DNA from: Actinophytocola algeriensis
GTDB lineage: Bacteria > Actinomycetota > Actinomycetes > Mycobacteriales > Pseudonocardiaceae
Direction: 5' to 3'
DNA: 64,000 nucleotides
NCBI RefSeq assembly: GCF_014203735.1
Contig: NZ_JACHJQ010000002.1
Coordinates: 496,001-560,000, forward strand
Position 1 is the stretch's first letter; each line of letters starts with the position of its first letter. Shown here piece by piece: positions 26,726-40,137 of the stretch. Below the pieces are notes generated by a model. It did no database searches. It saw only the letters and a program-made list of their open reading frames with translations, and was not told the DNA's origin. The position numbers and the translations under genes are program-made.

Positions 26726-27373
26726 TCAGCTGGTGAAGTTGACGTCACTGCAGAAGTAGTACGACTGGTCCAAGTGGCTTGCCTGCCAGATGGTGTACAC
26801 GATGTGACGGCCGGTGCGGCTGCCCGCGTTCACCGGGATCACCGTGTTGTTCTGAGGTGGCGTCCTCCCGACCGACGCCACCAGTTCCAGGTCCGACCAC
26901 TTCAGCGACTGGGTTATCGGGTTGAATCCCTGTTTCGTGATGTAAACCCGGTAGTAGTCACCGCCGTGCAAGGCCTGGTCGTACACGTTGACCGTGAAGT
27001 TCCTCGGTTTGTTCACCGCCTTCCAGTCGCCGACGGCGTCCATCGCGGCGTATCTGCCGTTCTGGGTGCGGCCCGCGGAACACAGCTGGCCGTCGGGGAT
27101 GGCGGCCTGGTGGTTGCCCGCGACGTTCTCGCGGTACAGGCCGTTCCAGTTCCACATGGCGTTCGTGTCGGCCTGCCAGGCCTGCCAGCACATCGGGTCC
27201 TCGGTCGCCATGGCCGGGTTCTGGAAGTCGGCGCCCCAGCGGTCCCAGCAACCGTAGTTGCGCGACGGTGGGTCGGTCGCGTTGCCGTGGGCGGTCGCGG
27301 ACGGCACAGCTCCGCCGACCATCATCACGGCGGCGGCCGCCAGCACTGCCGCGGCCCGGAGTCGTTTCGGCAT
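26726..27373 (-). CDS. AA10 lytic polysaccharide monooxygenase, single domain
   Basis: 215 aa. The signal peptide ends ATA before His, giving the N-terminal copper ligand (HGNATDPPSRNYGCW). The second histidine-brace residue is in QALHGGDYYRVY, and the axial Phe is in SYYFCSDVNF. The pattern DPPSRNYGCW...NPAMATEDPMCWQAW resembles the chitin-active single-domain actinobacterial type (ScLPMO10B-like by my recollection) rather than the cellulose type encoded at 36293. It oxidatively breaks crystalline polysaccharide outside the cell. It is downstream of the GH6 gene (30 bases) and probably cotranscribed from the same operator-controlled promoter. Confidence 0.93.
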   Translation of the reverse strand: MPKRLRAAAVLAAAAVMMVGGAVPSATAHGNATDPPSRNYGCWDRWGADFQNPAMATEDPMCWQAWQADTNAMWNWNGLYRENVAGNHQAAIPDGQLCSAGRTQNGRYAAMDAVGDWKAVNKPRNFTVNVYDQALHGGDYYRVYITKQGFNPITQSLKWSDLELVASVGRTPPQNNTVIPVNAGSRTGRHIVYTIWQASHLDQSYYFCSDVNFTS

Positions 27374-27403
27374 GTCTTCTCCTTCTCACTCAGGGCGTGC
27401 GCG

Positions 27404-28777
27404 TCACAGCGGCGGGTACGCGTTGGCCATCAGCTCCTGGAACTGGGCGGAGAACCAGTGCCCGGACAGCGGGGCGTCCGGCAGCGAACCGGGCGGGTTG
27501 TTGCCGTTGAGGGGATTGCCCTCGTAGGTGGGGTCGCACATCCGGTCGAAGCCCTTGCCCTCCTCGTTCGGGATCTCCTCGCTGGCACCGTCGGACTCGC
27601 CGGGCGGCTTCATCCACACGTACGCGTCGATGCCCGACGCGGGTGCCGCCGCCGGCCGCTCACCCAGTCCGGCACCGGACTGGTTGCACCAGTTCCCCGG
27701 GTGGATGCGCCGGTCGATCCGGCCGCCGTTCACGTACTCGTCCACGTTCGTCCGCGGACCGGGACCGGTCGGGCGGGCACTGCCGCCCCAGCCGTTGCGC
27801 GAGGTGTCGATGAGCATGCCGACGCCCGAGTCGAACCCGGCCTGCACGAGCCGCTGCCGGAACGCCTGCGCGAAGGTCAGCTCGTCGACGTAGCGGTTCC
27901 AGTCGACCCACTTCGACTGGCGCACGGACGTGCCGTTCACCGAGTCGTCGATGGTGAAGTGCGGCTCGCGGGTCGGCGAGTAGTTCGCCGTGTTGGTGAT
28001 GAACCCGTGCACGTTGGCCGGAGTGCTGCCCTCGGCCCTGGCCGCCTCGGCGAACAGCTCTGCCGACGCGCCGAAGTTGTCGTCCCACCCGATCCAGCCG
28101 TGGTGAGCGGAGTCGAGGTAGTTGTAGACGTTCTCGATGGCGCCGAACTTGGACAGCGCGTATCCGATGCCCTTGACGTAGTTGCCGTTCTGCTTCATCA
28201 CGTCGCACGCGGGCACGGCGGTCGGCCTGCCGCTGGTGTTGGTGACCAGGTTCGGCAGCGAGTCGATCTCGACGACCGTGAGGATCCGCAGGTCCGCGTA
28301 CGCCGGGTCGGCGAGGATCGCCGCGATCGGGTCGATGAACTCCGACTTGTACCTCGGCAGTTCGTCTGGGCCCAGCTCACCGTTGGAGGCCAGCGCGGCG
28401 CAGTCGCGGCCGGGCAGGTCGTAGACGACGAGCTGGATCACGAGCGGCTGGCCACCGGACTGGGACACGGCCTCGTCGAGGTGGTCGCGCAGGCCCATGC
28501 CGCCGTTCACGCCCTCGATGGCCGCGATGCGGTCGAGCCACACCCCGGTCGGCTGGTTCGCGATCCGGTCGCCGCCCGGCTCGGCGGCGGCCTTCGCGGA
28601 CCACTCGGGGTTCACGTACACCCGGGCACCGGAGTAGGGGTTGTCGACCCGAGGAGCGGGCGCGGCGGACGAGGCGGGCGCACCGGTGAACAACGACACC
28701 GACGCGAGCGCCACAGCGGCGGCAACACCGCCCATCAGCCCTTTTCGAGGAGTGCCTCGCACAGAGGCAGAACGCAT
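27404..28777 (-). CDS. GH6 cellobiohydrolase-type enzyme
   Basis: 457 aa with signal peptide; AAGGAG precedes ATG 28777. GH6 features: YVNPEWSAKAAAEPGG, QLVVYDLPGRDCAA (catalytic-acid region), TVVEIDSLPNLV, YLDSAHHGWIGWDDN, VHGFITNTANYSP, LIDTSRNGWGG and WMKPPGESDG. The long loops and 457-aa single domain are typical of exo-acting GH6 (cellulose nonreducing-end cellobiohydrolase). It has no carbohydrate-binding module, so it may rely on others for attachment. A CebR-type operator lies 36 bases before its start. Confidence 0.92.
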   Translation of the reverse strand: MRSASVRGTPRKGLMGGVAAAVALASVSLFTGAPASSAAPAPRVDNPYSGARVYVNPEWSAKAAAEPGGDRIANQPTGVWLDRIAAIEGVNGGMGLRDHLDEAVSQSGGQPLVIQLVVYDLPGRDCAALASNGELGPDELPRYKSEFIDPIAAILADPAYADLRILTVVEIDSLPNLVTNTSGRPTAVPACDVMKQNGNYVKGIGYALSKFGAIENVYNYLDSAHHGWIGWDDNFGASAELFAEAARAEGSTPANVHGFITNTANYSPTREPHFTIDDSVNGTSVRQSKWVDWNRYVDELTFAQAFRQRLVQAGFDSGVGMLIDTSRNGWGGSARPTGPGPRTNVDEYVNGGRIDRRIHPGNWCNQSGAGLGERPAAAPASGIDAYVWMKPPGESDGASEEIPNEEGKGFDRMCDPTYEGNPLNGNNPPGSLPDAPLSGHWFSAQFQELMANAYPPL

Positions 28778-28812
28778 GATGACTCCTTTGTCATGTGATT
28801 TCGGGGAGAATT

Positions 28813-28826
28813 TGGGAACGCTCCCA
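28813..28826. promoter_or_regulatory. CebR-type operator upstream of the GH6-LPMO operon
   Basis: TGGGAACGCTCCCA differs from the perfect palindrome TGGGAGCGCTCCCA at one position. CebR-type LacI repressors bind this sequence in cellulolytic actinomycetes and release it with cellobiose/cello-oligosaccharides. The rest of the 332-base gap up to 29109 shows no gene; it holds only this site and a terminator. Confidence 0.88.
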
Positions 28827-29058
28827 GCATGGGACTGTAACGAGGCTTTCCGCGACCGTGAAGGCCGTTGGACCGTCCGTGGCGCCCCGTCGCGACGGAC
28901 GGTGATTTTCCTGGCTGGTAAGACCTTCGGTCACTGCTCCGTTCAGGAGCCGTTCAGTGCGCAACGCGTACGGTACGACCGGATCGCGCGCCGTTGCGGC
29001 CGTTCGCCCGGCCGGATTGGGCCGATTGTGCGAACTTCGTGAATTTGTTGCCGAATGA

Positions 29059-29096
29059 AAATATCGGCGGACACCCGGTGGCGTCCGCCGATATTT
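29059..29096 (-). terminator. terminator of the second GH6 gene
   Basis: A perfect 14-bp inverted repeat AAATATCGGCGGAC with a 10-base loop starts 13 bases after the GH6 stop codon. Confidence 0.82.
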
Positions 29097-29109
29097 CCGT
29101 GACCGTTTT

Positions 29110-31234
<2,125 letters not shown>

Positions 31235-31243
<9 letters not shown>

Positions 31244-31564
31244 GAGGTCGGGGTAGAGGGTGACCTGCGGTTTGCCCTCCGCCCAGGCGAGAGACCCGAC
31301 CCCGTACACCTCGGCGAACACCAGCTCGGCACAGTCGGGCACACGGGCGAGCAGATCGGCCACCCCATCGTTGTGCGCTACGGCAGCAGCCTCGTCGACG
31401 TACTCCTCGATCACGATGTAGGCACCCTCACCCGCGGAGAACCACCGATAGGTGAGGGTGCCAGGCTCACCGACCGCACGAGCGGCAAGCGCCAGAGCGA
31501 CCTCCTCGAACTCGGCCTGCCTACCCTCGATGGCGGAGAACCGCCCACGCACGAAGATGCTCAC
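31235..31564 (-). CDS. antibiotic-biosynthesis-monooxygenase (ABM) domain protein
   Basis: 109 aa from GTG 31564 (MSIFVRGRFSAIEG); a GTG at 31582 is an alternative. The ABM dimeric alpha/beta-barrel pattern is visible: EGRQAEFEEVALALA, EPGTLTYRWFSAGEGAYIV, EEYVDEAAAVAH. Members oxidise aromatic or quinone substrates or bind haem-like compounds without cofactor; many are of unknown role. It is 51 bases downstream of the dehydrogenase-esterase gene on the same strand, and its end overlaps the end of cebR by nine bases. Confidence 0.78.
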
Positions 31565-31615
31565 AACCCATTCCAGCACCACAAGCCCAAGAACAACTGC
31601 TGAACCGGCCGATGG

Positions 31616-33433
31616 TCAGCCGAGAGCCGCGGTCAGCGCCGGATACCACGCCGACGAGATCTTCTGGTCGCCCGACGCGTTCGGGTGCACGCCGTCGTAG
31701 GTGTCGCTCGCCGTGGAGAACCCGGTCCACTGATCCACGACGACCACCGGCGACCGCGCCGTGCTCACCGAAGCGGCCCACGCCGGGATCGCGGCGTTGA
31801 GGTCGGAGACCCGGGCACCGCACTCCGCGCACCCGGCCGGGTTCATCGGCAGGATCTGCGCCACCAGCACCGACACCTCGGGGTTCTGCGCCCGCATCTG
31901 CCCGACCAGCGTGGTGTACGCCGCGAGGATCGACGACGTCGGCCGGTTGCTCCACACGTCATTGGTCCCGAAGTGCATCACCACCACGTCCGGGTCCGAG
32001 GCCGCGAGCCAGGCGGGCAACTGGTTCCGCGCCGCGACATCGGTCACCAGCACACCCGGATGACCCTCGTGCTCACCGTCGTAGTCGAACCCGCACCCCT
32101 GCGGCGACTGCGTACCGACGAAGTCGATGTCGGTGTACCCGTTGTCGCGCAACCGGTTCCCCAGCAACGCCCGCCAGCACCCCGGCGAGCTGGTGATCGA
32201 GTCACCCAGCGCCATGATCCGCGCCGGCCCGGCAGCCGCCACCCGCTCGAACGACACCGTGAACAACCGCCCGGGCAGGTCGTTCACCACGTACAGCTCA
32301 CCACGCGCGTCAGCACCGAACGACGTGACCTGGATCGGGAACTCCCCGATCGTGCCGGTGGAGTAGGTGCCGTCGGCGTTGGGGCGGATCGCCCACGCGG
32401 TGTTGGAACAGTAGTCGGTGGCGACGTACGTGCCGTCCATGAGCGAGGCGTACTCCGACCCGCGATACACGTGTCCGCCGATCACCGCACAGCCCGCCAC
32501 CGACGACTGGTACTCGAACACGGGGTCGGTGTACTCGGTGCCCGCCACGCAGCGTTCCTGGAGAAACACCGAGGTGCCCTCGCGACAGGACCAGCCGAGG
32601 TTCGCGCCGCCGTCGTCCCGCCCGAGGTGGTCGATCTCCTCGCGGGTGCCCTGGCCGACGTCACCGAGCCACAGTGAACCGTCAGCCCGGTCGAACGAGA
32701 ACCGCCACGCGTTGCGCACGCCGGTCACCCAGATCTCCGGCCGCGCGCCAGGCACCCCGACGTACGGGTTGTCGGGCGGCACGCAGTACGACCGCCCTTC
32801 GCACGACCGGCTGACGTCCAGCCGCACCACCTTGCCGAGCAGCGTGGACAAACTCTGCCCCGAGGCGAAGGGATCACCGGCGCCACCGCCGTCCCCGAGC
32901 ACCCAGTACAGGTACCCGTCCGGTCCGAACGCGACGTGCCCACCGTTGTGGTTGCTGTACTCCGCGTGCGACTGCGTCAGCACCACCTGCTCACGCGCCG
33001 GGTCGCCGAGCGGCACGCGGGACAGCGTGAGCGTGCCGGAAGGCAGTGCCGTGTAAGCGACGTAGACCACCGACGTCTGCGCGAAGTCCGGTGCGGGGGC
33101 GAGCCCGAGCAGCCCACGCTCGTTCCCGGACACGTCCACCCGGGAACGCAGGTCCAGCACCGGGTCGGGCGCGAGACCGGTGGACGGGTGGTACTCGCGA
33201 ACCGTGCCTTCCTTCTCGGTGATCAGCAACCGGCCATCCGGCACGCCGGTGACGGTGGTCGGCCGCTTCAGCCCGGACGCGACCTGGGTCGTGGCGACGG
33301 TGACGTCCTCGAACGGCACCGCCGCCGGTGCCGCCGCCGGTGCCGCCGCCAGTGCCGCGGCCGCTGTGGACGACGTCGTCAACGTGGACAGACCGAGCAC
33401 GGTGACGAGCGCGGCGCCAAGCAGCCGAGGCAT
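31616..33433 (-). CDS. secreted sugar (glucose/sorbosone) dehydrogenase fused to an SGNH (CE3-like) esterase
   Basis: 605 aa; GAGAGGAG before ATG 33433. Signal peptide then an Ala/Pro-rich stretch encoded by a GCCGCCGGT-type microrepeat. Residues about 45-400 form a GSDH six-bladed propeller (LKRPTTVTGVPDGRLLITEKEG, NHNGGHVAFGPDGYLYWVLGDGG, ARPEIWVTGVRNAWRFSFD), which normally uses PQQ. Residues about 400-605 are an SGNH hydrolase with Ser in IMALGDSIT, GTND block FGTNDVWSN and Asp-His in YDGVHPNASG, closest to CE3 acetylxylan esterases. It may remove acetyl groups while oxidising sugars, feeding electrons or peroxide to the LPMOs (inference). Thirteen bases downstream of the GH9 gene, so in the same CebR-controlled operon. 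Confidence 0.88.
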   Translation of the reverse strand: MPRLLGAALVTVLGLSTLTTSSTAAAALAAAPAAAPAAVPFEDVTVATTQVASGLKRPTTVTGVPDGRLLITEKEGTVREYHPSTGLAPDPVLDLRSRVDVSGNERGLLGLAPAPDFAQTSVVYVAYTALPSGTLTLSRVPLGDPAREQVVLTQSHAEYSNHNGGHVAFGPDGYLYWVLGDGGGAGDPFASGQSLSTLLGKVVRLDVSRSCEGRSYCVPPDNPYVGVPGARPEIWVTGVRNAWRFSFDRADGSLWLGDVGQGTREEIDHLGRDDGGANLGWSCREGTSVFLQERCVAGTEYTDPVFEYQSSVAGCAVIGGHVYRGSEYASLMDGTYVATDYCSNTAWAIRPNADGTYSTGTIGEFPIQVTSFGADARGELYVVNDLPGRLFTVSFERVAAAGPARIMALGDSITSSPGCWRALLGNRLRDNGYTDIDFVGTQSPQGCGFDYDGEHEGHPGVLVTDVAARNQLPAWLAASDPDVVVMHFGTNDVWSNRPTSSILAAYTTLVGQMRAQNPEVSVLVAQILPMNPAGCAECGARVSDLNAAIPAWAASVSTARSPVVVVDQWTGFSTASDTYDGVHPNASGDQKISSAWYPALTAALG

Positions 33434-33446
33434 CGCCGGGCTCCTC

Positions 33447-36029
33447 TCACGCATTCGTGCAAACCTGTCCGTTGACCTTGAACGCGGCCGGGGGCGTGTG
33501 TGTACCGGTCTTGCTCGCGTTGAAGCCGAGCGTCACCGAGGCACCCGGCGCGACCCGCGTGTTCCACGCGACGTTCTCGGCGCGCACGGCCCGGTCCGTC
33601 TGGGTCCACGTGGCGCTCCACCCGTGCTGGATCCGTTCCCCGCCGGAGAACGCGAACTCCAGCCGCCACGCGTCCCACGCCGAGGTGCCCGTGTTCGTCA
33701 TCGTCAGCTGGGCGGTCATGCCGGTCTGCCACGTCGACGCCGTGTACGCGACCTTGCACCCGGAAGGAACCGCGGACGGCACCGAGTGCTCGGCCACCCA
33801 GTTCGACAGCCACGCCAACGCCGAGTTCCAGTTGACCGTGACCTCGTTCAACGAGTACGCCTCGATGTGATCGACCCAGCACCGCTGCGGAGCACAGCCC
33901 GGCAGCAACCGCGCCGCGATCGGGTCCTGCAGCGCACTGTTCGGCCCCCCGGACAACGCACCGGCCGGGGCGGTCGGCAGTGACGGGTCGAGCTGGTTGG
34001 CCCAGTGCCGGTGGTGCACGTTCCGCACCGGCTGGTCACCCCAGCCCGCCACGTACGAGTGGTCCACCGGGTTCCGCCCGAGCAGGTAGTCCATCGCGGC
34101 GAAGGCGCCGTCCCGGTACTTCGCGGCACCGGTCAGGTCGTGCGCGAGGCCCAGCACCACACCGTTGTTGGCGACGAGCCCGTTCGAACCCCACTCGTAC
34201 CCGCCGTCCGCGGTCCGGTACGGCGCCGGATGCCCCATGCCCGCCATGTTCGCGAGGTGCGCGTCCGCCGTCGACAACAGCGCAGCACGGACCGCGTCGG
34301 CCGGCAGGTCACGCGGCACGAGCAGCAACGTCACGTCCCCGAGCGCACCGGTCGCGGCCCAGTCGAACCCGTGCACGTTGAAGCTCTTCCCGCCGTACAG
34401 CGCAGATCCGGTCACGTCCGCGCGGTACTCACCCGTGGTCGCGAACAGCTCGGCGGCGGCCCAGTAGAACTCGTCGGTCACCGTCGAGTCGCTGTACGCG
34501 CCACCACCGGTGCCGTCGTTCGGGTCGGCGAGCCGGCTCGGGTTGGCCTTCGCCGCCGCGTACGCCTTCTTCGCCACGGCGAGGGTGCGCGCGGAGAACT
34601 CGGCGTCGTAGGGCGCCCACAACCGCGACGCCTGCGCGGCGACGGCCGCGAGGTTCAGCGTCGCCGCCGTGCTCGGTGCCGACAGGCGACGCGGCTGTGC
34701 GTCCTCGTGCGGCAGCGTCGGCAGACCGGTCCACTGCTCGTCGTGGATCTTGTGGTGCGCCATGCCCGCGAGCGGCTGCCCGTCGGGGACCTGCATGCTC
34801 AGCAGGAACTCGACCTCCCACCGAGCCTCGTCCAGCACGTCCGGCACACCGTTGGACTGCTCGGGGATGGCGAGCGTGCCGTCACCCATGGCCGCCTCGT
34901 CACCGATCAGCGCGGCGCGTTCATAGCTGTTCTGCAGCTGCCACGCGGAGATACCGCCGTTCACGACGTACTTGCCGTGGTCGCCCGCGTCGTACCAGCC
35001 GCCGCGCACGTCGAGCGTGTACCCGCAGTTCAGGTCCGCCCGGCACGGCACGTCGTCGTCACCGCGGTTCGGCGCCACGTTCACGTGCCCGGCGGGCCGC
35101 GCGTACTCCTCCCCCACGTACTGCGCCTCGATCGGCGTGCCGCTGCGCTGGTGGTAGAAGAACGCGAGCGAGTCGTACCGGAGATCCGACATGGCGGTCG
35201 CGGAGATGTCGAACGGGTGGCTCACCACGTCGCCGACGGTCAGCGTGTAGCCGCTGCCCTCCCGGTCGTAGGACGAGAAGTCGATGGTGTGGACGTTCTC
35301 GTCCGACGCCGCGTCGTGTCCCTTCGGAACGGTCTGGCCGGTGGCGACGGACGTGCCCGCGCTGTCGCGCAGGGTCCACGGCAGCGGGGTGGTCGAGTCG
35401 GTCGCGAAGCTCGCCTGCTTGGGCACCCCCGGCACGTAGCCGACCTGGTTCACCCGCAGCGGCGGGGCCGGTTCCAGTCCCGGCGGCGGCAGCACACCGC
35501 CGACCACCGACACGTTGTCCACGCACACGGTGTTGTCGAACGACTGGCCACCGAACCAGAACGCGAACTGGCCGTTGCCGGCCGTTGGGAAGTCCAATGT
35601 GGACTCGAAGGTGAACGTGAAGGTCTGCTTCACGGGCGTGACGGTCACGTCGGTGCGCGCGATCTGCCGGTACGGTGCGACGGCCTCGCCCGCCACCGCG
35701 GAGATCGGCTGCTCGACGGTGGCGCGTGCGTCGAAGCTCAGCGTGTACGACTGGCCGGCCTCGTAGGGCACGCCGTTCTGACCGGAGAGCGCGTCGTACC
35801 CGTTGGCGGTGCCGCCGGTGACGGCGACGCAGTACTCCCCGCCGGTCACCGAGCCACTCGTGTTCGCGCCGGTCCACCACGGATCGCTGCCCGCCGAGAA
35901 GTCGCCGTTCACGATCCGCTCGTACTCGGCGGCGGGTGCGGAGGCCGCCGCAGGTGCTCCCGGAGCGGCCGCGACGAGCGCGAGTACGGCGGCAGGCAGC
36001 AGTGCACGCCGCCAGTTCTTGATCACCAC
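33447..36029 (-). CDS. secreted GH9 cellulase, CBM4-Ig-GH9-CBM2
   Basis: 860 aa. The start is a GTG (36029, with AAAGGA upstream; GTG 36026 also possible). Signal peptide to about residue 32; CBM4/9-type module (about 35-190, VNGDFSAGSDPWW); CelD-type Ig domain (LRVNQVGYVPGVPKQASF); GH9 catalytic domain with Asp347 and Asp350 in GGWYDAGDHGKY, the HHRHW signature and Glu in SLNEVTVNWN; C-terminal CBM2 with Cys pair. This matches Thermobifida Cel9B-like endo/exocellulases. A perfect CebR operator lies 28 bases upstream. Confidence 0.95.
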   Translation of the reverse strand: MVIKNWRRALLPAAVLALVAAAPGAPAAASAPAAEYERIVNGDFSAGSDPWWTGANTSGSVTGGEYCVAVTGGTANGYDALSGQNGVPYEAGQSYTLSFDARATVEQPISAVAGEAVAPYRQIARTDVTVTPVKQTFTFTFESTLDFPTAGNGQFAFWFGGQSFDNTVCVDNVSVVGGVLPPPGLEPAPPLRVNQVGYVPGVPKQASFATDSTTPLPWTLRDSAGTSVATGQTVPKGHDAASDENVHTIDFSSYDREGSGYTLTVGDVVSHPFDISATAMSDLRYDSLAFFYHQRSGTPIEAQYVGEEYARPAGHVNVAPNRGDDDVPCRADLNCGYTLDVRGGWYDAGDHGKYVVNGGISAWQLQNSYERAALIGDEAAMGDGTLAIPEQSNGVPDVLDEARWEVEFLLSMQVPDGQPLAGMAHHKIHDEQWTGLPTLPHEDAQPRRLSAPSTAATLNLAAVAAQASRLWAPYDAEFSARTLAVAKKAYAAAKANPSRLADPNDGTGGGAYSDSTVTDEFYWAAAELFATTGEYRADVTGSALYGGKSFNVHGFDWAATGALGDVTLLLVPRDLPADAVRAALLSTADAHLANMAGMGHPAPYRTADGGYEWGSNGLVANNGVVLGLAHDLTGAAKYRDGAFAAMDYLLGRNPVDHSYVAGWGDQPVRNVHHRHWANQLDPSLPTAPAGALSGGPNSALQDPIAARLLPGCAPQRCWVDHIEAYSLNEVTVNWNSALAWLSNWVAEHSVPSAVPSGCKVAYTASTWQTGMTAQLTMTNTGTSAWDAWRLEFAFSGGERIQHGWSATWTQTDRAVRAENVAWNTRVAPGASVTLGFNASKTGTHTPPAAFKVNGQVCTNA

Positions 36030-36056
36030 GTCGTGATCCTTTCGGAGTCCGATTCT

Positions 36057-36070
36057 TGGGAGCGCTCCCA
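36057..36070. promoter_or_regulatory. perfect CebR operator upstream of GH9-esterase operon
   Basis: TGGGAGCGCTCCCA, exact 14-bp palindrome. Confidence 0.93.
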
Positions 36071-36256
36071 CAATCTAACCCCACACCTCGCGACTGGGAA
36101 GAGTTTGCTGCTCTGTTCGACGGATCGCGCCGCAAGTTCCGCCCACAGCGCTGCAAGCTCTGCTCAGACCGTCACAGAGAATGACGTGGTCCCGGAACTT
36201 TCTCACTCGTTTGGCCTCGTTCGCCGGGTGTCGGACCCGCGCTATGGTGCCGGGAC

Positions 36257-36270
36257 TGGGAGCGCTCCCA
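36257..36270. promoter_or_regulatory. perfect CebR operator upstream of the LPMO-CBM2 gene
   Basis: The core palindrome is extended to ACTGGGAGCGCTCCCAGT (36255-36272). It lies exactly 200 bases from the operator of the divergent GH9 gene. Confidence 0.93.
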
Positions 36271-36292
36271 GTGCTGTCAGAAAGAAGGCACC

Positions 36293-37348
36293 ATGAGACG
36301 CAGAAAGGCAATGACCGCGGTCCTGGCCGTCGTCACCATGATGGTGGCAGGCCTCGTGACCGCGACACTGAACGCACAACCGGCTTCGGCACACGGCGCG
36401 ATGATGAAACCGGGCAGCAGGACGTTCCTGTGCTGGCAGGACGGGCTGTCGCCGCAGGGCAACATCGTGCCGAAGAACTCGGCATGCAAGGGAGCTGTCG
36501 CCCAGAGCGGGGACAACTCGCTGTACAACTGGTTCTCCGTGCTCCGCTCGGACGGCGCTGGCCGCACCGAGGGGTTCATCCCGGACGGGCAGCTGTGCTC
36601 GGGCGGCAACCCGAGCTTCTCCGGGTACGACCGCGTGGGGAACTGGCCGGAGACCCACCTGACGGCGGGTGCGTCGTTCAACTTCTCCTACAACGCGTGG
36701 GCCGCCCACCCTGGCTGGTTCTACCTGTACGTGACCAAGGACGGGTACGACCCGAGCCGGGCGCTGCGCTGGGACGACCTCGAGGACCAGCCCTTCCTCA
36801 CGGTCGACCATCCGCAGGTGACCGGAGGCGTCGGCAGCATCGAGGGCCAGTACAAGTGGACGGGCAACTTCCCGACCGGGAAGTCGGGCAAGCACGTCAT
36901 CTACTCGGTGTGGAAGCGGTCCGACAGCACGGAGACCTTCTACGGTTGCTCGGACGTCGTGTTCGACGGCGGCAACGGTGAGGTCACCGGGGTCGGTGAG
37001 GTCGACGACCCGGATCCCGACCCGGGCGACCCGCCGGCGGGCAACTGCATGGCGCACTACAACGTCACGAGCACGTGGAACGGTGGCTACCAGGCCGACG
37101 TGGTCGTGATGAACCACGGCTCGACGCCGCTGTCCGGCTGGACCGTCAAGTGGACGCTCCCGTCCGGGCAGACGCTCAACAGCGTCTGGAACGGCACGCT
37201 CACCCAGAGCGGGTCGGCGGTGTCCGTGCGGAGCGTGGACTGGAACGCGCAGGTACCCGCGAACGGCGAACGCTCGTTCGGGTTGTCCGCCAACTCGCCG
37301 GGGACGAGCCCGGCGCATCCGATGGACCTCACCTGCACGAGCCCGTAA
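36293..37348 (+). CDS. AA10 lytic polysaccharide monooxygenase with CBM2 (cellulose type)
   Basis: 351 aa; GAAGG before ATG 36293. The signal peptide ends ASA before the copper-binding N-terminal His (HGAMMKPGSRTFLCW). The second brace His is in NAWAAHPGWFYLYVTKDGYDP. The MMKPGSRTFLCWQDG and IVPKNSACKGAV segments are those of cellulose-active bacterial LPMOs. An Asp/Pro repeat linker (DPDPDPGDPP) connects to a CBM2 (about 255-351). It cleaves crystalline cellulose oxidatively, aiding the GH6, GH9 and GH48 enzymes. The CebR operator is 22 bases upstream, so repression should be tight. Confidence 0.95.
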   Translation: MRRRKAMTAVLAVVTMMVAGLVTATLNAQPASAHGAMMKPGSRTFLCWQDGLSPQGNIVPKNSACKGAVAQSGDNSLYNWFSVLRSDGAGRTEGFIPDGQLCSGGNPSFSGYDRVGNWPETHLTAGASFNFSYNAWAAHPGWFYLYVTKDGYDPSRALRWDDLEDQPFLTVDHPQVTGGVGSIEGQYKWTGNFPTGKSGKHVIYSVWKRSDSTETFYGCSDVVFDGGNGEVTGVGEVDDPDPDPGDPPAGNCMAHYNVTSTWNGGYQADVVVMNHGSTPLSGWTVKWTLPSGQTLNSVWNGTLTQSGSAVSVRSVDWNAQVPANGERSFGLSANSPGTSPAHPMDLTCTSP

Positions 37349-37355
37349 GCACACC

Positions 37356-37376
37356 GGCACCACTGACACGGCGGTC

Positions 37377-37387
<11 letters not shown>
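37356..37387. terminator. bidirectional hairpin overlapping the lipoprotein gene end
   Basis: GGCACCACTGA and TCAGTGGTGCC, perfect 11-bp arms with a 10-base loop. The right arm contains the stop and last His codons of the convergent lipoprotein gene. Confidence 0.75.
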
Positions 37388-40006
<2,619 letters not shown>

Positions 40007-40013
40007 CCGGCCT

Positions 40014-40049
40014 GGCGGGTCGCCGGTATGTGGCAACCGGCGACCCGCC
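40014..40049 (+). terminator. terminator after GH9-CBM3c
   Basis: Perfect 14-bp arms GGCGGGTCGCCGGT and ACCGGCGACCCGCC with an 8-base loop. It separates the GH9 and GH48 genes. Confidence 0.85.
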
Positions 40050-40137
40050 CCTCTTGCCCGGCTCGGGGTCGATGTGTGCCCGCGCGATCCCGAGCCGGTT
40101 CCACCTGTTCGCCGTACAACCGCTCGAGGAGGACCCT

